Shown: positions 54,223 through 62,732 of the stretch, in pieces
Layout of the letters: the number at the start of each line of letters is the position of its first letter
Numbering within the stretch: position 1 is the first letter of the stretch
Source of the DNA: Burkholderia aenigmatica
GTDB lineage: Bacteria > Pseudomonadota > Gammaproteobacteria > Burkholderiales > Burkholderiaceae
Length of the DNA: 64,000 nt
Assembly: GCF_902499175.1 (NCBI RefSeq)
Contig: NZ_CABVQC010000015.1
Location: 62,001-126,000 of the forward strand
Reading direction: 5' to 3'
Notes under the pieces: model-generated
Databases searched by the model: none
Told to the model about the DNA's origin: nothing
Seen by the model: the letters and a program-made list of their open reading frames with translations, nothing else
Translations under genes and position numbers: made by a program

Positions 54223-55248
54223 TCACGTACTGACCTGCAACACCTCGTCGACCACCGCCACCTTCACGCCACGCCCCGTCGACAACGACGCCGTGCCCTG
54301 CTCGAACGGATGCACGGGCGTATCGGTCGGCGTCCACGCATGGCGCGCCAGCAGTTCGCGATACCCGCCACGAATCACGAAGCCGCCGCATTTCTCCGCA
54401 TACGCGTCGCGGCGCATCCGGTACGCGCGCGGCAGGTCGTACCACGGCAGCTTCGGCAGGTCGTGATGGACGAGATGGTAGTTGTTGTTGAGATACAGCA
54501 GCCGCATCGCGAAGCCGGCTTCATTGATCGCGATGCGGGCCTTCGGATGGGGCGCGGCGCGGTGCTCGTACAGCGAGCGGATCATCGCGATCGACAACGC
54601 GGGCCACGTGATCACGAGCAGGTAATACCACCACGGGATGCCGATCGCCCATTGCAGCCACGCGAGCAGCGCAACCACGCAGGCGACGTGCGTCGCCCAC
54701 ATCGGCAGATACCGGAAATCGCCGCGCCGGAACGCGGCAAATGCGTCGACGCCCATCGCGGCGATGCTCAGCGGCGGCCCGGCGACGAATCGACCGACGA
54801 AGGTCTTGCGTGCGAGCGTCAGCACGCGGCGCCAGCGCGGTAGCCGTGCCCAGTGCTCGCGCGTGACGTAATTCGTTTCGGGATCGACGCCCGGCACGGT
54901 CAGGTCTTCGTCGCGATGATGGTCGAGATGCGTGTCGCGATACAGCGTGTACGGATACCAGACCGTCAGCGGCGGATAGCCGAGCAGCTTGTTCACACGC
55001 GCGGAGCGCGTCGGGTGGCCGTGCAGCAGTTCGTGCTGCAGCGACAGGTGCCATGCGCCGAGCAGGATCAGCGGCGCCGTCGCGGCCGCGAGCGACAGGG
55101 TGCCGTCGCGCACGAGCAGCAGCACGGCGAGCCAGCCGCCGTAGATCACGACGACCAGCAGCCAGGTCGGCCACTCGGTGCGGGCGGTGAAGCGGGTGTC
55201 GAGCGCGGCGATCGCACGCGCGTGGTCGACGTCGAAGTATTCGGCCAT
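54223..55248 (-). CDS. Membrane fatty acid desaturase
   Basis: 341 residues with four main hydrophobic stretches. Histidine boxes HELLHGH (72-78), HLDHHRDED (about 107-115) and NNNYHLVHHD (about 268-277) are the eight-His di-iron signature of acyl-lipid/acyl-CoA desaturases and related hydroxylases. The ATG at 55248 is supported by the family N-terminus; the upstream frame is arginine/proline-rich. It would introduce a double bond or oxygen into a lipid chain with O2 and electrons from a ferredoxin. Monocistronic. Confidence 0.87.
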   Translation of the reverse strand: MAEYFDVDHARAIAALDTRFTARTEWPTWLLVVVIYGGWLAVLLLVRDGTLSLAAATAPLILLGAWHLSLQHELLHGHPTRSARVNKLLGYPPLTVWYPYTLYRDTHLDHHRDEDLTVPGVDPETNYVTREHWARLPRWRRVLTLARKTFVGRFVAGPPLSIAAMGVDAFAAFRRGDFRYLPMWATHVACVVALLAWLQWAIGIPWWYYLLVITWPALSIAMIRSLYEHRAAPHPKARIAINEAGFAMRLLYLNNNYHLVHHDLPKLPWYDLPRAYRMRRDAYAEKCGGFVIRGGYRELLARHAWTPTDTPVHPFEQGTASLSTGRGVKVAVVDEVLQVST

Positions 55249-55549
55249 GGCGTTGAGGCGGGATTGAACGGGCGGTGCGGGGAACGCGCGGTTGAACCGG
55301 CAAGCTCGGCCCGGGTGCGCAGGTGTCTCGCGGATCACGGTCGGCCTGTCCGGCATCACGCGCGGTGGCGATGCGCGAGCAGGCATCAGGACGGTACCGG
55401 GATCGCACCGCGCGGCCAACCAATCGATTCGGATTTGCTTATCGTCGCGGGGCCGATAAGCTTCGGGCGTGCCGCGCCACGTTCAGCCCCTGTTTTGGCG
55501 CGATCGAACCGGGTTCCGCTACGCGAGCGTCGATGCGTAGAATGCCCGC
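55249..55549. other. Divergent intergenic region, no gene seen
   Basis: About 300 bases between the desaturase (minus) and PhnD-like (plus) genes. Apart from the -10-like element just before the PhnD-like start, nothing specific is visible. Confidence 0.5.
55514..55543 (+). promoter_or_regulatory. Possible promoter giving a leaderless PhnD-like mRNA
   Basis: TTCCGC (55514-55519), 18 bases, TAGAAT (55538-55543). The first base seven positions downstream of the -10 is the A of the ATG at 55550, and there is no ribosome-binding site before that ATG. Confidence 0.35.
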
Positions 55550-56377
55550 ATGAGCTCATGGATCGCCGCCCTGCCGATGTACAACGTGACGCCGCGCCAC
55601 GACGCACTGTGGCGCGCACTGCTGCGCGATGCACTCGATGCGTTCGCAAACGCGGGCGGGCCCGCCGCCGATGTCACGCTTCCCGATGAATCCTTCGACG
55701 ATCTTCACGCGCTGTGGCGGCGCGACGATCTGCTGCTGTCGCAGACCTGCGGCTACCCGTACCGGATGCTGGGCTTGCGCGATGTCGTGCGATTGATCGC
55801 GACACCCTTGTTCGACGCGGACGGCTGCGACGGCGCGCACTACAGCAGCGTGCTGGTCGTGTCGGCACGTGCGCATGCGGCCGGCGCGACGACGCTCGCC
55901 GCATGCCGGGGGCTGCGGGCCGCATTCAACGGTCGAGATTCACACAGCGGGATGAACGCGCTCCGGCATGCGGTCGCGCCGCATGCGCGCGACGGACGAT
56001 TCTTCGGATCGGTGGCGGCGTTCGGCTCGCACCTGAACGTACTGCGTGCGCTGGCTTCGGGCGACGCCGATTGCGCAGCGATCGACTGCGTGACGTTCGC
56101 ATACGTGAGGGATGCACTGCCCGAATTGCGGGAGGACCTCCGGATCGTCGGGATGACGGCATCCGCGCCGGGGTTGCCGTTCATCGCATCGCGAGCACTC
56201 CAAGACACACAGGTCGCTGCATTGCAGGATGCACTCGATCACGCCGTGACGGCCGATGCGGAACGGGCGCGCGTGTTGCGGCTGAAGGGATTCGAACGGC
56301 TGTCGCCAGCCGACTACGACACGATTGCGCGGTTCGAGCAGCAGGCGGCCGCGCACGGTTATCCCGCGCTGGCCTGA
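55550..56377 (+). CDS. PhnD/SsuA-like type 2 periplasmic-binding-fold protein without signal peptide
   Basis: 275 residues resembling phosphate/phosphonate-binding proteins: WIAALPMYNVTPRHDALW, LLLSQTCGYPY, YSSVLVVSA, FNGRDSHSGMNALRH, GSHLNVLRALASGDADCAAIDCVTFAYV. The N-terminus starts straight into the first beta strand with no signal peptide, and there are no ABC permease or ATPase genes beside it, so it may act in the cytosol as a binding or sensing protein. Start assignment is reinforced by a -10-like box ending 6 bases before the ATG. Ligand unknown. Confidence 0.8.
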   Translation: MSSWIAALPMYNVTPRHDALWRALLRDALDAFANAGGPAADVTLPDESFDDLHALWRRDDLLLSQTCGYPYRMLGLRDVVRLIATPLFDADGCDGAHYSSVLVVSARAHAAGATTLAACRGLRAAFNGRDSHSGMNALRHAVAPHARDGRFFGSVAAFGSHLNVLRALASGDADCAAIDCVTFAYVRDALPELREDLRIVGMTASAPGLPFIASRALQDTQVAALQDALDHAVTADAERARVLRLKGFERLSPADYDTIARFEQQAAAHGYPALA

Positions 56378-56401
56378 GCGCTGCGAGCGCGCGTTGAAGC
56401 G

Positions 56402-57157
56402 CTAGAACGGCAGCGTGCCGGGCGGCGCGTTGCGCACGACGGCGAGCGTCGTGCCGATATGGTCTTCGAGCGCGAGCGCCGCGCGCGCATCCGCGCGCCG
56501 CATCGCGGCGTCGAACAGGCACTTGTGCTCCGCATGCACGTCGCGTTTCGAATCGCCGAGCCCGATGCACACGCGCCGGTAACGTTCGCTTTGCTGCGAC
56601 AGCATGCGCAGGATCAGATAGGTCCACGGCGTCGCGGCTGCCGAGATCAGCGCTTCGTGAAAGCGCCGGTTGCACGCTTCCCACGCGGTCCGGTGTTCGA
56701 TCGATACCGGCTGCTCCCAGGCCGACAGCATCTCGAAGCTCTGCCTCACCCGGTGTTCCCACGCATCGTCGCCGCGCCGCACGGATTCGCGCAGCGCATC
56801 GACCTCGATATGGATGCGCAGCCGCGTAATCGCTTCGAGATCGTCGACCGACATCGGCGTGACGCGAAACCCGCGCTGCCCTTCGGCGACGACCAGCGCA
56901 TCGCTGACCAGCCGCGTGAGCGCCTCGCGCAGCGTGCCCGCGCCGACGCCGTACACGTTCTTCAGATGCTCGACGCGCAGCTTCGCGCCGGGCGGGTAGT
57001 GCCCCTCGATGATGTGCTGGCGAAGCTGGTGGTACGCATGCTCGCTGAGCGTGCGGGCATGCGGTTCGACTGCGTCGTCGGCGGCCGGCTCGATCGCAGG
57101 CGCGGAGTCGTCGGGCAGCGCGTCGGCGAACGGGTGGGCGGGCAGGATGGTGTTCAT
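56402..57157 (-). CDS. GntR-family (FCD) transcriptional regulator
   Basis: 251 residues. An N-terminal winged helix (about 38-98: LSEHAYHQLRQHIIEGHYPPGAKLRVEHLKNVYGVGAGTLREALTRLVSDALVV) and an all-helical FCD ligand domain (FEMLSAWEQPVSIEHRTAWEACNRRFHEALI, HAEHKCLFDAAMRRADARAA) that usually binds an organic acid through metal. The start codon lies 1 base after the dmpR stop, so they are one transcript. This suggests a second regulatory layer on phenol or aromatic-acid catabolism. A role as repressor of the phenol operon is conjecture. Confidence 0.9.
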   Translation of the reverse strand: MNTILPAHPFADALPDDSAPAIEPAADDAVEPHARTLSEHAYHQLRQHIIEGHYPPGAKLRVEHLKNVYGVGAGTLREALTRLVSDALVVAEGQRGFRVTPMSVDDLEAITRLRIHIEVDALRESVRRGDDAWEHRVRQSFEMLSAWEQPVSIEHRTAWEACNRRFHEALISAAATPWTYLILRMLSQQSERYRRVCIGLGDSKRDVHAEHKCLFDAAMRRADARAALALEDHIGTTLAVVRNAPPGTLPF

Positions 57158-57158
57158 T

Positions 57159-58847
57159 TCACGCGTCCTCCGAATCCTGTTTGCGGTTGAGGCGATAGCT
57201 GAGCTGCGCGCGCGTCAGCCCGAGCAGGCGGGCGGCGGCCGACAGGTTGCCGTTCGCGCGATCGACGGCCTCGTGTAGCAGCGCGCGCTCGAGGCCGTCG
57301 AGCCCGCCGCCACCCTGCAACTGGTCGAGGATCGTCGCGCAGTCGATCGATAGCGCGGCGGCCGGCTTGATCTGCCCCGCACGATCGACGCTCGCGCCGC
57401 CGGGCAGCCCGACGCCGGGGAACAGGTCTTTCGCGTCGACCGGCCGGTTCGGACGCGACAGGATCACTGCACGCTCGATCAGGTTCTCGAGCTCGCGCAC
57501 GTTGCCGGGCCACCGGTAGCCGCGCAGCGCGTCGTACGCATAGTCGGTCAGCGTGGGCGCCGGCTTGCCGTGCAGCGACGCGAAGCGTTCCAGCATCGCG
57601 TCGGCGAGCAGCGCGATGTCGTCCTGCCGGTCGCGCAGCGGCGGAATCAGCACCGGGTAGACGTTGATCCGGTAGTAGAGGTCGGCGCGGAAGGTGCCGT
57701 CGCGCACGGCCTGTTCGAGATCCCGGTTGGTCGCCGCAACGACGCGCACATCCACCTTCCTGCCGTCGGTCGCGCCGAGCCGTTCGACCTCGCCTTCCTG
57801 AAGCACGCGCAGCAGCTTGGCCTGCACGTCGAGCGGCAGCTCGCCGATTTCGTCGAGGAACAGCGTGCCGCCGTTCGCGCGCTCGAAGCGCCCGGCACGC
57901 GCGACCTGCGAGCCCGTGAAGGCGCCTTTCTCCGCGCCGAACAGTTCCGACTCGATCAGCGCGTGCGGAATGGCCGCGCAGTTGATCGCGACGAACGGCT
58001 TGGCGGCGCGCGGGCTGAGGCTATGCAGTGCGCGCGCAAAGCGCTCCTTGCCGACGCCCGTCTCTCCCGTGAGCAGGACGGCCACCTTGGTCGGCGCGGC
58101 CGTCTCGAGCAGTGCATAGGCGGCGCGAAACGCATCGGAGCGTCCGACGAGCCGCGTGCGGCCATCGTCGGGTGCGATCTCGAGGCGCAGCGACTCGACC
58201 TCGGTCTGCAGGTCGCGGATGGTGTTGATCAGCGAATCGGCCTTGAACCACGACGAGATTTCCTCGGCGTCGGGCCATTCCTCGGCCGGCTTGCCGACGA
58301 TCGTGCAGTGCGGGTCGTGCATGCCGACGCAGCTCGTTTCCTTGAACAGGATCGTCCGGCCGATGAAGGCGCTCGTATAGCCGGTCGCATAACCGATCAG
58401 CATCCAGCACACCGGCTCGGGCTGCGGCCCGAACGTGCGGCGGTGCACGTCGGCCTCCCATGAATGTTCCCAGCGGTATTCGCAATAGAACGCGCCCGTC
58501 GCGGGATCGGCCTCGAAGCGCAGCGGCGTGACCTGCACGGCGCCTTCGAGCATGTGCAGCTGCGGGCCGACATGGAACATGTCGAACAGCGACGCGCCGC
58601 TGCGGATCTCGCGGGCGAGCGCGGCGTCCCGTTCGCCGGCGGCGAAGCCGACGCGCGTGAAGAACCGCCGCGTCTGCGCCGGCCCGACGCTTTCCATCAG
58701 CTCCTGGCGCAGCGTCGCCAGCGCGCCGGCATGGAGCAGCACCATCCGCTGTCCGGCGAGCCAGATGCGGCCGTCGCTCGCCGAAAAATGGATCAATTTG
58801 CGCAGGTCGGTGTCCGGCGGCAAGGGGGGCAGGCTGGGCCGCGTCAT
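57159..58847 (-). CDS. dmpR: DmpR/MopR-type sigma-54 activator sensing phenols
   Basis: 562 residues. The XylR-type A domain with V4R (about 20-205) senses phenol; by alignment to MopR, Cys147, Glu170, Cys173 and Cys181 match its zinc ligands, and His98 and Trp126 match its phenol-contacting His106 and Trp134. A short linker leads to the AAA+ domain with Walker A GETGVGKE (261-268), GAFTG (308-312) for sigma-54 contact, and GGTLFLDEIGEL as Walker B. A Fis-type HTH is at the end (NLSAAARLLGLTRAQLSYRLNRK). It is divergent from dmpKLMNOP and should bind the UAS pair at 58917-58963 to activate the -24/-12 promoter at 59106. GntR follows in the same transcript. Confidence 0.95.
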   Translation of the reverse strand: MTRPSLPPLPPDTDLRKLIHFSASDGRIWLAGQRMVLLHAGALATLRQELMESVGPAQTRRFFTRVGFAAGERDAALAREIRSGASLFDMFHVGPQLHMLEGAVQVTPLRFEADPATGAFYCEYRWEHSWEADVHRRTFGPQPEPVCWMLIGYATGYTSAFIGRTILFKETSCVGMHDPHCTIVGKPAEEWPDAEEISSWFKADSLINTIRDLQTEVESLRLEIAPDDGRTRLVGRSDAFRAAYALLETAAPTKVAVLLTGETGVGKERFARALHSLSPRAAKPFVAINCAAIPHALIESELFGAEKGAFTGSQVARAGRFERANGGTLFLDEIGELPLDVQAKLLRVLQEGEVERLGATDGRKVDVRVVAATNRDLEQAVRDGTFRADLYYRINVYPVLIPPLRDRQDDIALLADAMLERFASLHGKPAPTLTDYAYDALRGYRWPGNVRELENLIERAVILSRPNRPVDAKDLFPGVGLPGGASVDRAGQIKPAAALSIDCATILDQLQGGGGLDGLERALLHEAVDRANGNLSAAARLLGLTRAQLSYRLNRKQDSEDA

Positions 58848-58916
58848 GTCTCCTCCGTCGAGATTTCTCGTGATTTTCGAAATTTCCGCAAGCGGCGCCC
58901 CAACCCGGGCAACCGT

Positions 58917-58932
58917 TTGATCATTTCATCAA
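58917..58932 (+). promoter_or_regulatory. DmpR/XylR-type upstream activating sequence 1
   Basis: TTGATCATTTCATCAA, an inverted repeat matching the TTGANCAATTGNTCAA consensus with few mismatches. It lies about 205 bases upstream of the predicted transcription start and 31 bases (centre to centre) from the second site. Confidence 0.75.
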
Positions 58933-58947
58933 ATGCGTGCTGCCGGG

Positions 58948-58963
58948 TTGCTCAAATGATGAA
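58948..58963 (+). promoter_or_regulatory. DmpR/XylR-type upstream activating sequence 2
   Basis: TTGCTCAAATGATGAA, a weaker match to the same consensus. The 31-base spacing puts the two sites on the same face of the helix three turns apart, as in the dmp and xyl upper promoters. Confidence 0.65.
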
Positions 58964-59105
58964 GAGGGCCGCCGAATCAGGCGTTTGGCGCAGTGGCTCG
59001 GGCGCGTTTTCCCTTCTGGTTAACCGCCATTGTGGATCGCGAATTTGAACTTTGCGTCAGGGCTTTCCCTGAATTATCGAGATTTTTTGCGGAACCGGCC
59101 GCGCG

Positions 59106-59121
59106 TGGCACGGATGCTGCA
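59106..59121 (+). promoter_or_regulatory. Sigma-54 (-24/-12) promoter of the phenol hydroxylase operon
   Basis: TGGCACGGATGCTGCA differs from TGGCACGNNNNTTGCA at one position, with GG and GC invariants at the right distance. Transcription would begin around 59132. This rules out dmpK starts at or upstream of 59134. Confidence 0.85.
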
Positions 59122-59151
59122 TTGAAGGACGGCATGGAGGCGACACCGATC

Positions 59152-59364
59152 ATGAATCCAACCGACACCGATCTTTCCCCACTCGACCCGGGCCGCAAGT
59201 GCGTCCGTGTCACCGGTACGAACCCACGCGGCTTCGTCGAATTCGAGTTGTCGATCGGCGGTGCGCCGGAGCTGTGCGTCGAACTGACGTTGCCTCCTGC
59301 CGCCTTCGACGCGTTCTGCCGCGAACAGCAGGTCACGCGGCTGGACGTCGAAGCGAACCCATGA
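59152..59364 (+). CDS. dmpK: Phenol hydroxylase assembly protein DmpK
   Basis: 70 residues from the ATG at 59152, preceded by GGAGG at 59136-59140. Earlier in-frame ATGs (59134 and 58993) lie at or before the predicted transcription start, so the shorter form is chosen. The chain (RVTGTNPRGFVEFELSIG, CVELTLPPAAFDAFCREQQVTRL) matches DmpK/PoxA, which helps assemble active hydroxylase, apparently by supporting iron loading, and is not part of the active enzyme. First gene of the operon; dmpL follows after 16 bases. Confidence 0.88.
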   Translation: MNPTDTDLSPLDPGRKCVRVTGTNPRGFVEFELSIGGAPELCVELTLPPAAFDAFCREQQVTRLDVEANP

Positions 59365-59380
59365 CCTTGAGGAGCAAGAA

Positions 59381-60376
59381 GTGACCATCGAGCTGAAGAC
59401 AGTCGACATCAAGCCGCTCCGGCACACCTTTGCGCACGTGGCGCAGAACATCGGCGGCGACAAGACGGCGACGCGCTACCAGGAAGGCATGATGGGGGCG
59501 CAGCCCCAGGCGAACTTCCATTACCGCCCGACGTGGGATCCCGATTACGAGATCTTCGATGCGTCGCGTTCGGCGATCCGGATGGCGAACTGGTACGCGC
59601 TGAAGGACCCGCGCCAGTTCTACTACGCGTCGTGGGCGACCACGCGGGCGCGCCAGCAGGACACGATGGAAGCGAACTTCGAGTTCGTCGAGTCGCGCCG
59701 GATGATCGGCCTGATGCGCGACGACGTCGCCGCGCACGCGCTCGACGTGCTGGTGCCGCTGCGCCATGCGGCCTGGGGCGCGAACATGAACAACGCGCAG
59801 GTCTGCGCGCTCGGCTACGGCACCGTGTTCACGGCGCCCGCGATGTTTCATGCGATGGACAACCTCGGGGTCGCGCAGTACCTCACGCGGCTCGCGCTCG
59901 CGATGGCCGAGCCCGACGTGCTCGACACCGCCAAGGCGGCGTGGACGACCGGCGCCGCGTGGCAGCCGCTGCGGCGTTATGTCGAGGACACGCTGGTGAT
60001 TGCCGATCCGGTCGAACTGTTCGTCGCGCAGAACCTGGCGCTCGACGGGCTGCTGTACCCGCTCGTGTACGACCGCTTCGTCGATGAACGAATCGCGCTC
60101 GCGGGCGGCACGGCGGTGGCGATGCTGACCGCGTTCATGCCCGAATGGCACACCGAATCGAACCGCTGGATCGATGCCGTCGTGAAGACGATGGCGTCGG
60201 AATCCGACGACAACCGCGCGCTGCTGGCACGCTGGACGCGCGACTGGTCCGCGCGGGCCGACGCGGCGCTCGCGCCGGTGGCGGCGCTGGCGCTGCAGGA
60301 CGACGGCCGCGCCGCGCTCGACGAAGTGCGGGAACAGTTCCACGCGCGTGTCGCGAAGCTCGGCCTCGCGCTCTGA
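59381..60376 (+). CDS. dmpL: Phenol hydroxylase beta (small) subunit DmpL
   Basis: 331 residues starting at a GTG with GAGGAG upstream. It is the beta subunit of the bacterial multicomponent monooxygenase; helical ferritin-like fold without the metal ligands (FHYRPTWDPDYEIFDASR, RQFYYASWATTRARQQD, LRHAAWGANMNN, MPEWHTESNRW). It forms the (alpha beta gamma)2 hydroxylase with DmpN and DmpO. Length is normal. Gene order K-L-M-N-O-P is that of Pseudomonas dmp. Confidence 0.95.
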   Translation: MTIELKTVDIKPLRHTFAHVAQNIGGDKTATRYQEGMMGAQPQANFHYRPTWDPDYEIFDASRSAIRMANWYALKDPRQFYYASWATTRARQQDTMEANFEFVESRRMIGLMRDDVAAHALDVLVPLRHAAWGANMNNAQVCALGYGTVFTAPAMFHAMDNLGVAQYLTRLALAMAEPDVLDTAKAAWTTGAAWQPLRRYVEDTLVIADPVELFVAQNLALDGLLYPLVYDRFVDERIALAGGTAVAMLTAFMPEWHTESNRWIDAVVKTMASESDDNRALLARWTRDWSARADAALAPVAALALQDDGRAALDEVREQFHARVAKLGLAL

Positions 60377-60411
60377 CGCCGGGCCGCCCACCTTTCATCC
60401 AGGAAACCAGC

Positions 60412-60681
60412 ATGTCCAACGTATTCATCGCCTTCCAGGCCAATGAGGAGTCCAGACCGATCGTCGAGGCGATCGTCGCCGACAACCCGCTCGCGGTGGT
60501 GGTCGAGTCGCCCGGCATGGTCAAGATCGATTCGCCCGACCGGTTGACGATCCGCCGCGAAACGATCGAGGAACTGACCGGCACGCGCTTCGACCTGCAG
60601 CAGCTTCAGGTGAACCTGATCACGCTGTCCGGCCACATCGACGAGGACGACGACCAGTTCACGCTGAGCTGGTCGCACTGA
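60412..60681 (+). CDS. dmpM: Phenol hydroxylase effector protein DmpM
   Basis: 89 residues, one shorter than DmpM of Pseudomonas CF600. It is the cofactor-free coupling protein that binds the hydroxylase and controls oxygen activation (SNVFIAFQANEESRPIVEAIV, LAVVVESPGMVKIDSPDRLTI, and an acidic IDEDDDQFTLSWSH tail). The ATG at 60412 is after AGGAA; a longer in-frame start lies within dmpL and is rejected. Confidence 0.95.
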   Translation: MSNVFIAFQANEESRPIVEAIVADNPLAVVVESPGMVKIDSPDRLTIRRETIEELTGTRFDLQQLQVNLITLSGHIDEDDDQFTLSWSH

Positions 60682-60719
60682 ACGCCGCGCCACGCGCACC
60701 GACAACACCGGAGACACGA

Positions 60720-62270
60720 ATGGACACGCCAACGCTCAAGAAAAAACTCGGCCTGAAGGACCGCTACGCGGCGATGACGCGCGGCCTCGGCTGGGAGACG
60801 ACCTACCAGCCGATGGACAAAGTCTTCCCGTACGATCGCTACGAGGGCATCAAGATCCACGACTGGGACAAGTGGGTCGACCCGTTTCGCCTGACGATGG
60901 ACGCGTACTGGAAATACCAGGGCGAGAAGGAAAAGAAGCTGTACGCGGTGATCGACGCGTTCACGCAGAACAACGCGTTCCTCGGCGTGACCGATGCGCG
61001 CTACATCAACGCGCTGAAGCTGTTCATCCAGGGCGTGACGCCGCTCGAATACCTCGCGCATCGCGGCTTCGCGCACGTCGGCCGGCACTTCACCGGCGAG
61101 GGCGCGCGCATCGCGTGCCAGATGCAGTCGATAGACGAATTGCGGCACTACCAGACCGAAACGCACGCGATGTCGACGTACAACAAGTTCTTCAACGGGT
61201 TCCATCACTCGAACCACTGGTTCGACCGCGTCTGGTACCTGTCGGTGCCGAAGTCGTTCTTCGAGGATGCGTACTCGTCGGGGCCGTTCGAATTCCTGAC
61301 CGCCGTGAGCTTCTCGTTCGAATACGTGCTGACGAACCTGCTGTTCGTGCCGTTCATGTCGGGCGCGGCCTACAACGGCGACATGTCGACCGTCACGTTC
61401 GGCTTCTCCGCGCAGTCCGACGAATCGCGCCACATGACGCTCGGCATCGAGTGCATCAAGTTCCTGCTCGAACAGGATCCGGACAACGTGCCGATCGTGC
61501 AGCGCTGGATCGACAAGTGGTTCTGGCGCGGTTACCGGCTGCTGACGCTCGTCGCGATGATGATGGACTACATGCAGCCGAAGCGCGTGATGAGCTGGCG
61601 CGAGTCGTGGGAAATGTACGCGGAGCAGAACGGCGGCGCGCTGTTCAAGGATCTCGCGCGCTACGGCATCCGCGAGCCGAAGGGCTGGCAGGACGCATGC
61701 GAAGGCAAGGACCACATCAGCCACCAGGCATGGTCGACGTTCTACGGCTTCAACGCGGCGTCCGCGTTCCACACGTGGGTGCCGGCCGAGGACGAGATGG
61801 CGTGGCTGTCCGCGAAGTATCCCGACTCGTTCGACCGCTACTACCGCCCGCGCTTCGACCACTGGGGCGAACAGGCGAAGGCCGGCAACCGCTTCTACAT
61901 GAAGACGCTGCCGATGCTGTGCCAGACCTGCCAGATCCCGATGCTGTTCACCGAGCCCGGCAACCCGCGAAAGATCGGCGCGCGCGAATCGAACTACCTC
62001 GGCAACAAGTTCCATTTCTGCAGCGATCACTGCAGGGAAATCTTCGATCACGAACCGCAGAAGTACGTGCAGGCGTGGCTGCCCGTGCACCAGATCCACC
62101 AGGGCAACTGCTTCCCGCCCGATGCGGACCCGAGCGCCGAAGGCTTCGATCCGCTCGCCGCCGTACTCGATTACTACGCGGTGGGCATGGGCCGCGACAA
62201 CCTCGATTTCGAAGGCTCGGAAGACCAGAAGAACTTCGCGGCATGGCGTGGCCAGGCCACGAGTAACTGA
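60720..62270 (+). CDS. dmpN: Phenol hydroxylase alpha (catalytic di-iron) subunit DmpN
   Basis: 516 residues. The carboxylate-bridged di-iron ligands are Glu110, Glu140 and His143 in DELRH, and Glu201, Glu235 and His238 in DESRH, with spacing equal to that in toluene/o-xylene and phenol hydroxylases. The C-terminal YHS-type zinc segment contains LCQTCQIP and FHFCSDHC. It converts phenol to catechol using O2. It follows dmpM by 38 bases. Confidence 0.97.
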   Translation: MDTPTLKKKLGLKDRYAAMTRGLGWETTYQPMDKVFPYDRYEGIKIHDWDKWVDPFRLTMDAYWKYQGEKEKKLYAVIDAFTQNNAFLGVTDARYINALKLFIQGVTPLEYLAHRGFAHVGRHFTGEGARIACQMQSIDELRHYQTETHAMSTYNKFFNGFHHSNHWFDRVWYLSVPKSFFEDAYSSGPFEFLTAVSFSFEYVLTNLLFVPFMSGAAYNGDMSTVTFGFSAQSDESRHMTLGIECIKFLLEQDPDNVPIVQRWIDKWFWRGYRLLTLVAMMMDYMQPKRVMSWRESWEMYAEQNGGALFKDLARYGIREPKGWQDACEGKDHISHQAWSTFYGFNAASAFHTWVPAEDEMAWLSAKYPDSFDRYYRPRFDHWGEQAKAGNRFYMKTLPMLCQTCQIPMLFTEPGNPRKIGARESNYLGNKFHFCSDHCREIFDHEPQKYVQAWLPVHQIHQGNCFPPDADPSAEGFDPLAAVLDYYAVGMGRDNLDFEGSEDQKNFAAWRGQATSN

Positions 62271-62350
62271 TCGATACGCAACACCTACGCAACCTTGAAC
62301 GAGACCGGCGCGCGCGCGAACGCGCGAACGCCGGCCGACAGGAGACAAGC

Positions 62351-62707
62351 ATGGCCGTCATCGCGCTCAAACCCTATGACTTCCCGATCAAGGACGCGGT
62401 CGGGAAGTTTCCGGCACCGCTGCTCTACGTGTGCTGGGAAGACCACCTGATGTTTCCGGCGCCGTTCTGCCTGCCGCTGCCGCCGGACCTGCCGTTCGGC
62501 GCGCTCGCGCGCGACGTGCTGCCGCCCGTCTACGGCTACCACCCGGACTTCGCGAAGATCGACTGGGATCGCGTCGAGTGGTTCCGCTCGGGCGAGCCGT
62601 GGGCGCCGGACGCGGCGAAGAGCCTGGCCGGCAACGGCCTCGGGCACAAGGACCTGATCAGCTTCCGCACGCCGGGCCTCGACGGCCTTGGCGGCGCGAG
62701 CTTCTGA
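62351..62707 (+). CDS. dmpO: Phenol hydroxylase gamma subunit DmpO
   Basis: 118 residues, the small subunit that packs against the alpha subunit (VIALKPYDFPIKDAVGKFP, LLYVCWEDHLMFPAPFCLPLPPDLPFG, YGYHPDFAKIDWDRVEWF). Length and motifs are standard. It starts 80 bases after dmpN with an AGGAGAC site. Confidence 0.95.
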   Translation: MAVIALKPYDFPIKDAVGKFPAPLLYVCWEDHLMFPAPFCLPLPPDLPFGALARDVLPPVYGYHPDFAKIDWDRVEWFRSGEPWAPDAAKSLAGNGLGHKDLISFRTPGLDGLGGASF

Positions 62708-62732
62708 CCGCGACGCGGACGGGCGAACCATC

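Larger units (their letters stand above)
58848..59151. promoter_or_regulatory. Divergent dmpR/dmpK control region
   Basis: About 300 bases with two UAS, an A/T-rich intervening stretch (59025-59095) where IHF-type bending could occur, and the sigma-54 promoter. The sites are listed individually. An in-frame ATG upstream of the promoter (58993) is not a plausible start for dmpK. Confidence 0.75.

Noticed and set aside
58993-59151. Longer dmpK start with 53 extra residues
   Set aside because: It lies upstream of or across the predicted sigma-54 promoter, so it would not be on the transcript.
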